Positions 26,101 through 32,756 of a stretch of DNA of 64,000 nucleotides are shown piece after piece. Source of the DNA: RGIG9115 sp045648165 (GTDB taxonomy: Bacteria; Bacillota; Clostridia; UBA1381); NCBI GenBank assembly GCA_045648165.1, contig JAZRNL010000012.1:38335-102334 (forward strand). Direction: 5' to 3'. Below the pieces are notes generated by a model, which did not search any database, was not told the origin of the DNA, and saw only the letters and a program-made list of their open reading frames with translations. The translations under genes were made by a program, and so were the position numbers. Every line of letters starts with the position of its first letter. Position 1 is the stretch's first letter.

Positions 26101-27387
26101 AAAGCGGAATTTACTAAAGAAAATAAGAAGGACCACACAATTATATTTCCACAGATGAGTCCGTTTCATTTTAAATTGTTTGAAGCGGTGTTCAGGCATG
26201 AAGGTTATAAAGCTGTGCTTCTTGAACAGATTAGTCCATCGGATGTAGAAATGGGACTTAAGTGTGTAAATAATGATGCATGTTATCCATCAATTATTGT
26301 TACAGGTCAGCTTGTAAATGCAATTGAAAGCGGCAAGGTTGATCCTGACAAGTGTTCTGTAATGATTACTCAGACGGGGGGAGGATGCAGAGCAACAAAT
26401 TATGTGGCGTTTATAAGAAAAGCACTTAAAGAAATGGGGTATCCCAACATACCGATTATTTCCCTTAATTTCTCAGGGCTTGAGAAAAATCCTGGATTTT
26501 CCTATACTCCTGGTATGCTCCTGGGTATTATAAAGGCGGCGGTGCTTGGTGACATTCTTGCGGCGCTTACACTTGCAACCCGTCCTTACGAGGTAAATAA
26601 AGGCGAAACCGATAAGGTGCTAACAGAATTTCAAAATCAGCTTTACAAGGACTTTTTAAAGGGTAGGATGTTTGGCGGAAAGAAACGTGTAGCAGAGATG
26701 GTACGAGTATTTGATGCAATCGAGGTGCGCAGAATTAAGAAGCCTAAAGTTGGCCTTGTTGGTGAAATTCTTGTTAAGTTTCATCCGGGTGCGAACAATG
26801 AGTGTATCCGTGTTATTGAAGAAGAAGGTGGGGAGGCGGTTATGCCCGGAATTATGGACTTTTTTCTGTACTGCCTGTACAATACACTTTTCCGGCGTGA
26901 TAATCTGGGGATGTCACCCAAGATAGCATACGGATGTGAGCTTGCAATCAATTTTATTCAGAGGTACCGTGACGGACTGAACTCTGTTCTTTTAAAATAT
27001 GATAAATATAAATATCTTGTCCCCGGTCATATTGGGGATATTGCAAAAGGTGCAGAAAAAATACTAAAACTCGGCCATTGCACCGGAGAAGGCTGGTTTT
27101 TAACAGGTGAGATGATTGAACTTATTGAATCAGGTGCTGAAAATATTATATGTGTTCAGCCATTTGCTTGCCTGCCTAATCACGTAACCGGCAAGGGTAT
27201 GATCAAGGAAATACGCCGGCAGTTTCCTATAGCAAACATTGTTCCGGTAGATTATGATCCGGGTGCAAGCGAGGTAAATCAGCTAAACCGTATCAAGCTT
27301 ATGATGGCAACAGCTTTTGACAACCATAAGTCTGAATGCGCCATTAATCGAGCAGAAAAAGCCGAACTTACAACAAAAAAATCTTAA
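23113..27387 (+). CDS. Large 2-hydroxyacyl-CoA dehydratase activase-like protein (tandem BcrAD/BadFG ATPase domains, DUF2229)
   Basis: A 1424-residue cytoplasmic protein starting at GTG after AGGTGAAAG. Two ASKHA ATPase domains of the BadF/BadG/BcrA/HgdC type lie at about residues 4-265 (GIDVGSTTVKA, GGEDAKIL, NGTCAGGTGSF) and 316-590 (GLDIGSTTLKA, GGQDMKC, NEACSSGCGSF). A cysteine motif CNGCQNKCRL is near 602, then a DUF2229 region from about 665 (IGVPRVLNMYENYPLW) and HgdB-like segments (GRPYHVDPEINHG near 856; VGLVGEILVKFHPG near 1212). HgdC activates 2-hydroxyacyl-CoA dehydratases by ATP-driven electron transfer. The substrate of this widespread fused form is unknown, and no dehydratase gene is adjacent. 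Confidence 0.85.
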   Translation: MDNFFMGIDVGSTTVKAIIRDELNNIIFSEYRRHFSDILSTVRELFISAEQVIRSNPVSVAVTGSGGLLISELLSMPFVQEVIATKTAVSRLYPHIDVVIELGGEDAKILYLSNGLEQRMNGTCAGGTGSFIDQMAILLKTDASGLNDLASEHKVIYPIAARCGVFAKSDIQPLLNEGATKEDVAASVLQAVVTQTISGLAQGRPIKGNILFLGGPLHYLPQLRLRFQETLKENITSFETPENGQVFVALGASFMTGSEQYTISEILSKLSTSKEAKHQITRMPALFKSDGEYDRFKERHSSCCAKRFDISEAEGELFLGLDIGSTTLKAILCDSEGRICYSYYNKNDGSPLERAIEILKVIYSKLPEKAFIANAAATGYGEQLCKTAFNIPEGEIETIAHYKAARFFVPDVDFIIDIGGQDMKCMKLKNGVIESIMLNEACSSGCGSFIHTFAESLGLTAPDFAKEAIKAENPVDLGTRCTVFMNSRVKQAQKEGAGVGDISAGLSYSVVRNALYKVIKLRDTSLLGRNIVVQGGTFYNDAVLRCFELVSKREVIRPDIAGMMGAFGAAIIARDKYNGVPCKIVTKEELEKFTFENKLTRCNGCQNKCRLTITRFEDGRNFVSGNRCEKGAGKSTAGNKLPNMYEYKYNRLFNYQPIPVDSARRGVIGVPRVLNMYENYPLWFTFLTELGFSVQLSDRSTHSIYEKGIDSIPSESACYPAKLVHGHIRDLLDKEIMTVFYPCVTYEIKEYEKAGNHFNCPMVVSYPQVIYNNIDDLKRDGMKFLFPFVNLNHRESFEKQMYKEFSQFGITQDEIHIASEKGFAELLKFKADIRKKSEEIIEYINKEKIHGIVLAGRPYHVDPEINHGIPEIITNQGFAVLCEDGVAHLGNLERDIRVVDQWAYHTRLYEAAAYVTCNPRLELIQLNSFGCGIDAVTTDQVLEILEAKQKIYTALKIDEISNLGTAKIRVRSLKAAIEEREGIVFDKDNDKSYTIQKAEFTKENKKDHTIIFPQMSPFHFKLFEAVFRHEGYKAVLLEQISPSDVEMGLKCVNNDACYPSIIVTGQLVNAIESGKVDPDKCSVMITQTGGGCRATNYVAFIRKALKEMGYPNIPIISLNFSGLEKNPGFSYTPGMLLGIIKAAVLGDILAALTLATRPYEVNKGETDKVLTEFQNQLYKDFLKGRMFGGKKRVAEMVRVFDAIEVRRIKKPKVGLVGEILVKFHPGANNECIRVIEEEGGEAVMPGIMDFFLYCLYNTLFRRDNLGMSPKIAYGCELAINFIQRYRDGLNSVLLKYDKYKYLVPGHIGDIAKGAEKILKLGHCTGEGWFLTGEMIELIESGAENIICVQPFACLPNHVTGKGMIKEIRRQFPIANIVPVDYDPGASEVNQLNRIKLMMATAFDNHKSECAINRAEKAELTTKKS

Positions 27388-27404
27388 AAAGTTTTAAAAT
27401 TTAC

Positions 27405-27434
27405 TTGACAAAATAATTAGTTATGGTGTATAAT
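27405..27434 (+). promoter_or_regulatory. Promoter for rpsU-yqeY
   Basis: TTGACA at 27405-27410, an 18-base spacer and TATAAT at 27429-27434, about 70 bases before rpsU. Confidence 0.85.
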
Positions 27435-27506
27435 ATTATTCGTTGTATAAGTTGACATTCCATTTTGTCCGTTTTACATTCGACTATTCGGAGGGAGGGA
27501 TACACA

Positions 27507-27683
27507 GTGTCTGAAGTTAGAGTAAAAGATAATGAATCATTGGATAGCGCGCTTCGTCGTTTTAAGCGTCAGTGTGCAAAGTCAGGCGTTATGTCAGAAA
27601 TCAGAAAGCGTGAACATTACGAAAAACCAAGCGTAAAGCGTAAGAAGAAGTCTGAAGCAGCTAGAAAAAGAAAGTTTAAGTAA
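27507..27683 (+). CDS. rpsU: Ribosomal protein bS21
   Basis: A 58-residue basic ribosomal protein: SEVRVKDNESLDSALRRFKRQCAKSGVMSEIRKREHYEKPS followed by a lysine/arginine tail. The start is the GTG at 27507, about six bases after GGAGGGAGGG; an earlier in-frame start would add 14 residues absent from the family. It is followed by yqeY after ten bases, the usual Firmicute pair. Confidence 0.95.
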   Translation: MSEVRVKDNESLDSALRRFKRQCAKSGVMSEIRKREHYEKPSVKRKKKSEAARKRKFK

Positions 27684-27693
27684 GGTGATATAA

Positions 27694-28140
27694 ATGTCGC
27701 TTAAAGAGCAGCTTGCTGCTGATTTAAAAGACGCTATGAAGAATAAAGACACCATTCGGAAGAATGTTGTTCAGCTTATTCGTTCAGGTGTTTTACAAAT
27801 CGAAAAAGATAAAAAAATAACTCTCGATGATGAGGGCGTTCTTGATGTTATAGCTAAACAGCTTAAGCAAAGACGCGATTCTTTGCCCGACTATGAAAAA
27901 AGCGGCAGAGAAGACCTTATTGCCGAATTAAAAACGGAAATGGACATTTTGATGGGATACCTTCCCAAACAGCTTACCCGTGAAGAACTTGAAGAGATTG
28001 TCAAGGCGGCAGTAGCTGAAACCGGAGCTTCCTCAGTTAAGGATATGGGCAAGATTATGTCTGCTGTTATGCCAAAGACTAAAGGAAGAGCTGACGGAAA
28101 GGTGATTAACGAGATTGCAAGAACTTTGCTTGCAAATTAA
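27694..28140 (+). CDS. yqeY: YqeY/GatB-like domain protein
   Basis: A 148-residue protein of the YqeY family: SLKEQLAADLKDAMKNKDTIRKNVVQLIRSGVLQIEKDKK, then a helical tail domain related to GatB (YLPKQLTREELEEIVKAAVAETGASSVKDMGKIMSAVMPKTKGRADGKVINEIART). GatB-tail domains bind tRNA in the amidotransferase, so a role in tRNA or ribosome contact is possible but unproven. It sits just upstream of a tRNA cluster. A 10-base-pair hairpin (28152-28179) without a T run lies between it and tRNA-Thr. Confidence 0.92.
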   Translation: MSLKEQLAADLKDAMKNKDTIRKNVVQLIRSGVLQIEKDKKITLDDEGVLDVIAKQLKQRRDSLPDYEKSGREDLIAELKTEMDILMGYLPKQLTREELEEIVKAAVAETGASSVKDMGKIMSAVMPKTKGRADGKVINEIARTLLAN

Positions 28141-28186
28141 TACAATATATTCTATGCACCCATATTTATGGGTGCATAACTTATAT

Positions 28187-28262
28187 GCTGGTGTGGCTCA
28201 GTCGGTAGAGCAGCTGATTCGTAATCAGCAGATCGTCGGTTCAAGTCCGATCACCAGCTCCA
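28187..28262 (+). tRNA. tRNA-Thr (anticodon CGT)
   Basis: A complete cloverleaf with acceptor GCTGGTG/CACCAGC, discriminator T, encoded CCA, D loop GTCGGTAGA, and anticodon arm CTGAT-TCGTAAT-CAG giving CGT. The T loop is TTCAAGT. It lies downstream of yqeY and is followed by a terminator. Confidence 0.95.
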
Positions 28263-28264
28263 TG

Positions 28265-28293
28265 AAAAAAGACATCCATCAGATGTCTTTTTT
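28265..28293 (+). terminator. Intrinsic terminator after tRNA-Thr(CGT)
   Basis: A 12-base-pair stem (AAAAAAGACATC at 28265-28276 with GATGTCTTTTTT at 28282-28293) ending in six T. Confidence 0.92.
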
Positions 28294-28302
28294 CAGTTAT
28301 AT

Positions 28303-28328
28303 TTGTTCCTTACGGAACAAGTGATATA
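28303..28328 (+). repeat. Hairpin plus GATATA unit
   Basis: A 7-base-pair hairpin TTGTTCC-TTAC-GGAACAA (28303-28320) followed by GTGATATA. Similar hairpin-GATATA units occur at 32596-32650. See the finding on this repeat type. Confidence 0.45.
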
Positions 28329-28346
28329 GACCGCACCTTCATCCGA

Positions 28347-28484
28347 ATGGCATACGGTTCAGAAAAAGAAAAGATATTAAAGCGCTATCCATATTACAAA
28401 GATGTTATGATGATGCTTTGGCAGATAGCTGAGTGGAAAAGCAAAACAATGATTTTGCTCAATAAATACTATATCAAAGGATAA
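28347..28484 (+). other. Possible 45-codon open frame, unrecognised
   Basis: An ATG-started frame encodes a small basic peptide (MAYGSEKEKILKRYPYYKDV...EWKSKTMILLNKYYIKG). The frame is also open upstream through the hairpin to before 28296. No clear ribosome binding site precedes the ATG and no family is recognised. It may be a gene remnant between tRNA genes. Apart from this, the 342-base gap between the tRNA-Thr(CGT) and tRNA-Glu genes holds only the terminator, the hairpin unit and the next promoter. Confidence 0.25.
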
Positions 28485-28561
28485 ATGTGGAGTGAAATAA
28501 TAAAAGAGTCACCCATCATTGACATTCAGGAAAAATACTTCAAAAACTTTACAAAAATGTA

Positions 28562-28590
28562 TTGACAAGCTCTTACATTTATGCTATAAT
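28562..28590 (+). promoter_or_regulatory. Consensus promoter of the tRNA-Glu/tRNA-Ser unit
   Basis: TTGACA at 28562-28567, a 17-base spacer and TATAAT at 28585-28590, ending 14 bases before tRNA-Glu. Confidence 0.92.
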
Positions 28591-28604
28591 ACCATTTGTT
28601 CCAT

Positions 28605-28679
28605 GGCCCGTTGGTCAAGCGGTTAAGACTCCGCCCTCTCACGGCGGCGACAAGGGTTCGATTCCCTTACGGGTCACCA
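28605..28679 (+). tRNA. tRNA-Glu (anticodon CTC)
   Basis: A complete 75-base tRNA with acceptor GGCCCGT/ACGGGTC, discriminator A and encoded CCA. The anticodon arm CCGCC-CTCTCAC-GGCGG gives CTC, and the T loop is TTCGATT. It is cotranscribed with tRNA-Ser. Confidence 0.95.
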
Positions 28680-28728
28680 TCAATTGAATAATTGAGTATG
28701 AAGGCCTTTCGGCAAGGTTTTCAGATAT

Positions 28729-28819
28729 GGAGAAGTACTCAAGAGGCCGAAGAGGCGCCCCTGCTAAGGGTGTAGGTCGGGAAACCGGCGCGAGGGTTCA
28801 AATCCCTCCTTCTCCGCCA
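28729..28819 (+). tRNA. tRNA-Ser (anticodon GCT)
   Basis: A class II tRNA of 91 bases with a long variable arm (GTAGGTCGGGAAACCGGC), acceptor GGAGAAG/CTTCTCC, discriminator G and encoded CCA. The anticodon loop CTGCTAA gives GCT. Fragments related to its 3' end recur twice in the next 240 bases. Confidence 0.95.
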
Positions 28820-29055
28820 TAAAAAAGCAAGCACAAAGTGCTTGTTTTTTTATGTTGCGGGAAGAGGGATTTGAATTCTCGCGCCGGAGGCAAGAGGGGA
28901 AGGAAGTCGACCGCTGCCGGTGGCAGAAGAAGGGAGAGTGAGTTCGGGCAGTGGTCTAAAAAATGACCGGTTGAGAAAGCGGTTAAATTTTTTAGGGAAC
29001 CATAACCCGGTGGAAATCCCTCCGTCGAAGCCATAAAAAAGCAAGCACAAAGTGC
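28817..29055. repeat. Direct and inverted copies of the tRNA-Ser 3' end flanking a small insert
   Basis: An exact 25-base direct repeat occurs at 28817-28841 (CCA end of tRNA-Ser plus terminator arm) and at 29031-29055. Just inside the left copy, 28856-28890 carries on the minus strand a sequence like the tRNA-Ser T arm (CCGGCGCGAG...TTCAAATCCCTC). Just inside the right copy, 29008-29030 carries a plus-strand relative (GGTGGAAATCCCTCCGTCG). The approximately 190-base segment therefore has tRNA-like inverted ends and duplicated flanks. Small minus-strand frames across it are produced by these repeats. The whole 412-base gap between the tRNA-Ser and tRNA-Thr(TGT) genes holds no other gene. Confidence 0.6.
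28821..28851 (+). terminator. Intrinsic terminator after tRNA-Ser
   Basis: AAAAAAGCAAGCAC at 28821-28834 pairs with GTGCTTGTTTTTTT at 28838-28851 around a 3-base loop. The left arm and loop are repeated at 29031-29055. Confidence 0.92.
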
Positions 29056-29167
29056 CGAAATCTAAAGTGTTTCATTAGCTGTTTATGCAAAGGTCACAGA
29101 ATTTTTGTATTGATACAACAAAAAAATTATGCATATGCAATTAAAAAAGTTTTTTTGTAAAAAAGTG

Positions 29168-29196
29168 TTGACAAAGCCTACTACATATGGTATAAT
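29168..29196 (+). promoter_or_regulatory. Consensus promoter of the tRNA-Thr/tRNA-Tyr unit
   Basis: TTGACA at 29168-29173, a 17-base spacer and TATAAT at 29191-29196, 35 bases before tRNA-Thr. Confidence 0.92.
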
Positions 29197-29231
29197 AGCT
29201 TTCGTTGACTGGGGTTGACGAAAATATATAT

Positions 29232-29307
29232 GCTGGTGTAGCTCAATTGGTAGAGCAGCTGATTTGTAATCAGCAGGTCGCGGGTTCGAGTCCCATCACC
29301 AGCTCCA
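29232..29307 (+). tRNA. tRNA-Thr (anticodon TGT)
   Basis: A complete 76-base tRNA closely similar to the tRNA-Thr(CGT) gene 1 kb upstream, with acceptor GCTGGTG/CACCAGC, encoded CCA and anticodon loop TTTGTAA giving TGT. Confidence 0.95.
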
Positions 29308-29340
29308 AAGAAGGTAAGAGATTCTCTTACCTTTATATAT

Positions 29341-29425
29341 GGAAGAGTTCCCGAGTGGCCAAAGGGGACAGACTGTAAATCTGCTGCTTTCAGCTTCGGT
29401 GGTTCGAATCCACCCTCTTCCACCA
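29341..29425 (+). tRNA. tRNA-Tyr (anticodon GTA)
   Basis: An 85-base class II tRNA with acceptor GGAAGAG/CTCTTCC, discriminator A, encoded CCA, anticodon loop CTGTAAA giving GTA and a long variable arm. It is the last gene of the tRNA cluster. Confidence 0.95.
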
Positions 29426-29426
29426 C

Positions 29427-29460
29427 AAAAAACGACTTGTTCGCGAACAAGTCGTTTTTT
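29427..29460 (+). terminator. Intrinsic terminator after tRNA-Tyr
   Basis: A perfect inverted repeat (29427-29443 with 29444-29460, loop TCGCGA) that ends in six T. Confidence 0.95.
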
Positions 29461-29525
29461 CTCGGAATACTTTATATTCCGTTACATAAAAATATTTTGT
29501 ATTTATATTAAAGGAAGTGTTTGTA

Positions 29526-30824
29526 ATGAATACATTATTATCTGTTTCTGTTGCTCTTCTTGCAGGACTCATTATGACGAGAGTTTTCAAGCCTCTGAGG
29601 CTTCCGTCGGTTACTGCATATCTTATTGCAGGTGTGCTTATAGGGCCTTACTGCATCGGTGCTTTGAATATACCCGGACTTGGGTTTACATCGTCTGAAG
29701 CAGTTGCTGGTCTTTCTTTGGTATCTGAAGTTGCTCTTGGGTTTATAGCTTTTTCTATAGGCAATGAATTTCGTGTGGATGAACTTAAGAAAACCGGGCA
29801 ACAAGCTCTTATTATCGGTATTCTTCAGGCCGTGATTGCCTCATTGTTTGTTGACATTGCTTTGTGGGGTATGCATTTATTGATGCCTGATAAGCTAACT
29901 ATAGCTCAGGCTATAACCCTTGGTGCAATTGCAACTGCGACAGCGCCCGCGGCAACTCTTATGGTTGTGCGTCAGTATAAAGCAAAAGGCCCACTCACAA
30001 GCCTTCTTTTGCCTATAGTAGCCCTTGACGATGCTGTTGGTCTTGTTGTGTTTGCGGTGTCATTCGGAATTGCAAAAACACTTGTAACGGGCACTGTTGA
30101 TATGATATCGATTATTGTAAATCCTCTCATTGAAATTATTTGCTCCCTTGGTCTTGGAGCGGTAATGGGATGGATTCTCACACAACTTGAAAAGCTCTTC
30201 AATTCAAATACCAACCGTTTGAATTTAACGATTGCTTTTGTGTTCCTGACGGCATCTCTTGCAATGCTCGATTTCCATATTGGACCTGTACATATTAACT
30301 TTTCGTCACTTCTTGTATGTATGATGCTTGGAACGGTATTCTGCAATATATGTTCTCTCTCTCATGATTTGATGGCGGTTTCTGATAAGTGGACTTCACC
30401 GTTGTTTGCACTGTTTTTTGTAATCAGTGGTGCAGAGCTTGAGCTTGGAGTTTTCGCTGATTGGGCAATTGTTGTGATAGGTATTGTATATATTATATTC
30501 CGTTCGCTTGGTAAGTACTTAGGAACGTTCGGAAGTGCAAAGCTTGCTAAGTGTGACAGCAATATTTGTAAATATCTCGGTATCACACTCTTACCCCAGG
30601 CGGGGGTTGCACTTGGTATGTGCGCCACTGCAATGCAGATGGGTGACCAGGGACGTCTTGTGCGGAATATAACACTTTTCGCGGTGCTCATATATGAGAT
30701 TGTAGGTCCCTTGTTTACTAAAATGGCACTTACTGCTGCAGGTGATATTAAGCCTATGTCTGAAGAAGTTAAGATGCGTCGTCAGACGAAGCTTGCTGAA
30801 GTGGAAAACAGAAAAAATAGTTAA
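29526..30824 (+). CDS. Cation:proton antiporter of the NhaA/Kef-like exchanger superfamily
   Basis: A 432-residue membrane protein with about twelve helices in the Na+/H+ exchanger fold. The N-terminal helix is LLSVSVALLAGLIMTRVFK, followed by LPSVTAYLIAGVLIGPY, a GAIATATAPAATLMVV segment and PIVALDDAVGLVVFAVSFG, where adjacent Asp residues are expected to bind the ion, as in CPA2-type antiporters. It lacks C-terminal TrkA-N/RCK domains. A GTG at 29517 is possible, but AAGGAAG fits the ATG at 29526. It is monocistronic and shares a terminator with the convergent pdxK. The ion is not known. Confidence 0.82.
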   Translation: MNTLLSVSVALLAGLIMTRVFKPLRLPSVTAYLIAGVLIGPYCIGALNIPGLGFTSSEAVAGLSLVSEVALGFIAFSIGNEFRVDELKKTGQQALIIGILQAVIASLFVDIALWGMHLLMPDKLTIAQAITLGAIATATAPAATLMVVRQYKAKGPLTSLLLPIVALDDAVGLVVFAVSFGIAKTLVTGTVDMISIIVNPLIEIICSLGLGAVMGWILTQLEKLFNSNTNRLNLTIAFVFLTASLAMLDFHIGPVHINFSSLLVCMMLGTVFCNICSLSHDLMAVSDKWTSPLFALFFVISGAELELGVFADWAIVVIGIVYIIFRSLGKYLGTFGSAKLAKCDSNICKYLGITLLPQAGVALGMCATAMQMGDQGRLVRNITLFAVLIYEIVGPLFTKMALTAAGDIKPMSEEVKMRRQTKLAEVENRKNS

Positions 30825-30825
30825 T

Positions 30826-30865
30826 AAAAAAATAAAGGATTTCTATGAAAATCCTTTATTTTTTT
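30826..30865. terminator. Bidirectional terminator between antiporter gene and pdxK
   Basis: AAAAAAATAAAGGAT (30826-30840) pairs with ATCCTTTATTTTTTT (30851-30865). A-rich and T-rich arms give a T run in both directions. The pdxK stop codon lies inside the right arm. Confidence 0.92.
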
Positions 30866-31704
30866 GCCTTAATTTTCAATCCAAACTCAGCAAGCCCGGC
30901 TTCGAAATCCACACCGTATCTTGTTTCTGAACCGCTGCGTTTTGTGCGCCTTATAGCGCCGGCGGTAAATCCCACGGCAGCGGCGGCTGATGCGGAAAGG
31001 GGCAATCCGTTCATTAGCGATGCCAATAGCGCACTGGAGAAAATATCTCCTGTTCCGTGGAAAAATCCATCTACTTTTTCTTCATATACAAAGTCTGTTG
31101 TATTAGTTTTTTTATCAAATACACCGCACCCCAGTTGTGATTCTGAAAATGATATTCCTGTAAGAACTACTTTTTCTGGCCCAAGCTCTGCAAGCCCTTT
31201 GAGGAGTTTTTTTATATAATCTTCGTTATATCCTTCGCTGCAATATGGCATATCGAGAAGCATTGAGGCTTCTGTAAGGTTTGGGGTTATAACTTGCGCT
31301 TTTTTGCAAAGTTCGCGGAAGCCCTCAGGGAAGTTGTTTGTGAGTTTTGAATAAAGCCTTCCATTATCGCCCATAACAGGGTCAACCATTATTAAAGAAT
31401 CTTCCCTTGAGAATTGCTCTATTATGTTTTTGACAAGTTCTATTTGCTCGAATGAGCCAAGATAACCTGTGAATATTGATTCAAACGTAATGCCGAGGTT
31501 TTTCCAATGATTACAGATTGGCAGAATATCATCCGTAAGGTCCCGGAAGGTGTATCCATCGAAATTTCCTGTGTGTGTTGATAAAACAGCAGTAGGTAGT
31601 ACAGAGGTTTCAATTCCTGCGGCAGACAATATAGGGAGCGCCACTGTAAGTGAACATCTGCCTATACAGGATATATCGTGAACTGCAAGTATTCGTTTGT
31701 GCAT
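30856..31704 (-). CDS. pdxK: Pyridoxal/pyridoxamine kinase (PfkB family)
   Basis: A 282-residue kinase that phosphorylates vitamin B6 forms to pyridoxal phosphate. It has the N-terminal VHDISCIGRCSLTVALPILSAAGIETSVLPTAVLSTHTG, a segment typical of PdxK/PdxY, then DPVMGDNGRLY, ITPNLTEASML and the C-terminal anion-hole and catalytic motif FHGTGDIFSSALLASL with the Asp base. A GTG at 31713 is in frame but overlaps the AGGTGA ribosome binding site, so the ATG at 31704 is preferred. It is not clustered with other B6 genes. Confidence 0.88.
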   Translation of the reverse strand: MHKRILAVHDISCIGRCSLTVALPILSAAGIETSVLPTAVLSTHTGNFDGYTFRDLTDDILPICNHWKNLGITFESIFTGYLGSFEQIELVKNIIEQFSREDSLIMVDPVMGDNGRLYSKLTNNFPEGFRELCKKAQVITPNLTEASMLLDMPYCSEGYNEDYIKKLLKGLAELGPEKVVLTGISFSESQLGCGVFDKKTNTTDFVYEEKVDGFFHGTGDIFSSALLASLMNGLPLSASAAAAVGFTAGAIRRTKRSGSETRYGVDFEAGLAEFGLKIKAKK

Positions 31705-31863
31705 ATAACTCACCTGATTTCAAACAAACTTAACTATATTTTAATACAAATTTTTGTCTTTTTCAAGATATTTTTTTTGTTTTGTATAAGTAAGATATTT
31801 CTTATGTATAAATTACCTTTATATTGGCAAAAATATGTATTAATACGAAAGGACTGATTGTGT

Positions 31864-32490
31864 ATGAAAAAAAATATTACATGTATTTTTTCTTTGGTAA
31901 TACTTATTATTTGTGTTTCTTCAATAAGTGCAGGAGCGTATTCTGCCTATGGTTCAAAGGGTAGGGAGGTTACACGTATACAATTAAAGCTCTCAGAGCT
32001 TGGTTATTATTTTATTGAATGTGACGGTTTGTTTGGTAGGGTCACTGAAAACGCCGTAATGGCTTTTCAAAAGGATAACAGCCTTACATGTGACGGAATA
32101 GCAGGCACGAAAACTCTTTTTGCGCTTGATATTATTAGTGAAAATGATATAAATTTACTTGCATCAGTAATTAACGGCGAAGCTCGCGGTGAAAGCTACA
32201 GGGGGCAGGTGGCTGTGGGTGCGGTTGTTCTTAATCGAGTGAAGCATCCGGCTTTCCCTGATTCGCTGAGAGGAGTTGTGTATCAAAAAGGCGCGTTCAG
32301 CGCGGTAGAGGATGGACAGATAAAGCTGAAGATTACTGACTCCTGCCGTCGTGCGGCGATTGCGGCTCTTGAGGGTGAGGACCCTACAAATGGCGCTATA
32401 TATTACTATAATCCGAAAACTGCAACTTGTAAGTGGATACGGACACGAACTGCAGTTAAAGAAATCGGGAATCACCTTTTTTGTAAGTAG
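31864..32490 (+). CDS. SleB-type cell wall hydrolase with peptidoglycan-binding domain
   Basis: A 208-residue exported protein. The signal peptide is ITCIFSLVILIICVSSISAGA. A peptidoglycan-binding domain follows (GSKGREVTRIQLKLSELGYYFIECDGLFGRVTENAVMAFQKDNSLTCDGIAGTKT), then a Hydrolase_2/SleB catalytic domain (LLASVINGEARGESYRGQVAVGAVVLNRVKHPAFPDSLRGVVYQKGAFSAVEDG) with the catalytic Glu in GEARGE. This architecture is that of SleB, the spore cortex lytic transglycosylase acting in germination. The TTG at 31858 is less likely than the ATG at 31864. No ypeB partner follows, so a vegetative CwlJ/SleB-like role is also possible. Confidence 0.85.
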   Translation: MKKNITCIFSLVILIICVSSISAGAYSAYGSKGREVTRIQLKLSELGYYFIECDGLFGRVTENAVMAFQKDNSLTCDGIAGTKTLFALDIISENDINLLASVINGEARGESYRGQVAVGAVVLNRVKHPAFPDSLRGVVYQKGAFSAVEDGQIKLKITDSCRRAAIAALEGEDPTNGAIYYYNPKTATCKWIRTRTAVKEIGNHLFCK

Positions 32491-32549
32491 ATGCTGTTCA
32501 AAAAGTCTGTGCGCAAGTCTGTGTGTTTTTTAGGATATTTTAAAAAGAT

Positions 32550-32588
32550 AAAACCTCTCAAATTGAATTATGCGATTTGAGAGGTTTT
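32550..32588 (+). terminator. Hairpin terminator after the SleB-type gene
   Basis: A 14-base-pair stem (AAAACCTCTCAAAT at 32550-32563 with ATTTGAGAGGTTTT at 32575-32588) without a long T run after it. Confidence 0.75.
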
Positions 32589-32595
32589 GCTATAT

Positions 32596-32686
32596 ATTTG
32601 TTTCACAAATGCGATATAGTTTGTTCCGCATATTGCGAAATGATATAAATTCCTTTTTCGATGTCTCCTTTTTGTTGCGTAACAAA
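32596..32686 (+). repeat. Series of short hairpins separated by GATATA/ATATAT units
   Basis: Three small hairpins follow one another: ATTTGT/ACAAAT (32596-32610) then GCGATATAG; TT(C)CGCA/TGCGAA (32624-32639) then ATGATATAA; TTTGTT/AACAAA (32671-32686) then AAATATATC. The plan matches the unit at 28303-28328. It occupies most of the gap upstream of dpaA. Confidence 0.45.
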
Positions 32687-32756
32687 AAATATATCAGTTA
32701 CATAATATATTATTGAATTTCTTTAATAAAAAAACGGCAGAAAGGAGATTTGTTAT

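Noticed and set aside
28798..29050. Small minus-strand genes over the tRNA-Ser region
   Set aside because: Their sequence is produced by the tRNA-Ser gene and its repeated 3' ends, and no ribosome binding sites precede them.
29339..29698. 119-codon plus-strand frame over tRNA-Tyr and the antiporter start
   Set aside because: It reads through the tRNA and its terminator and then overlaps the antiporter gene in another frame.
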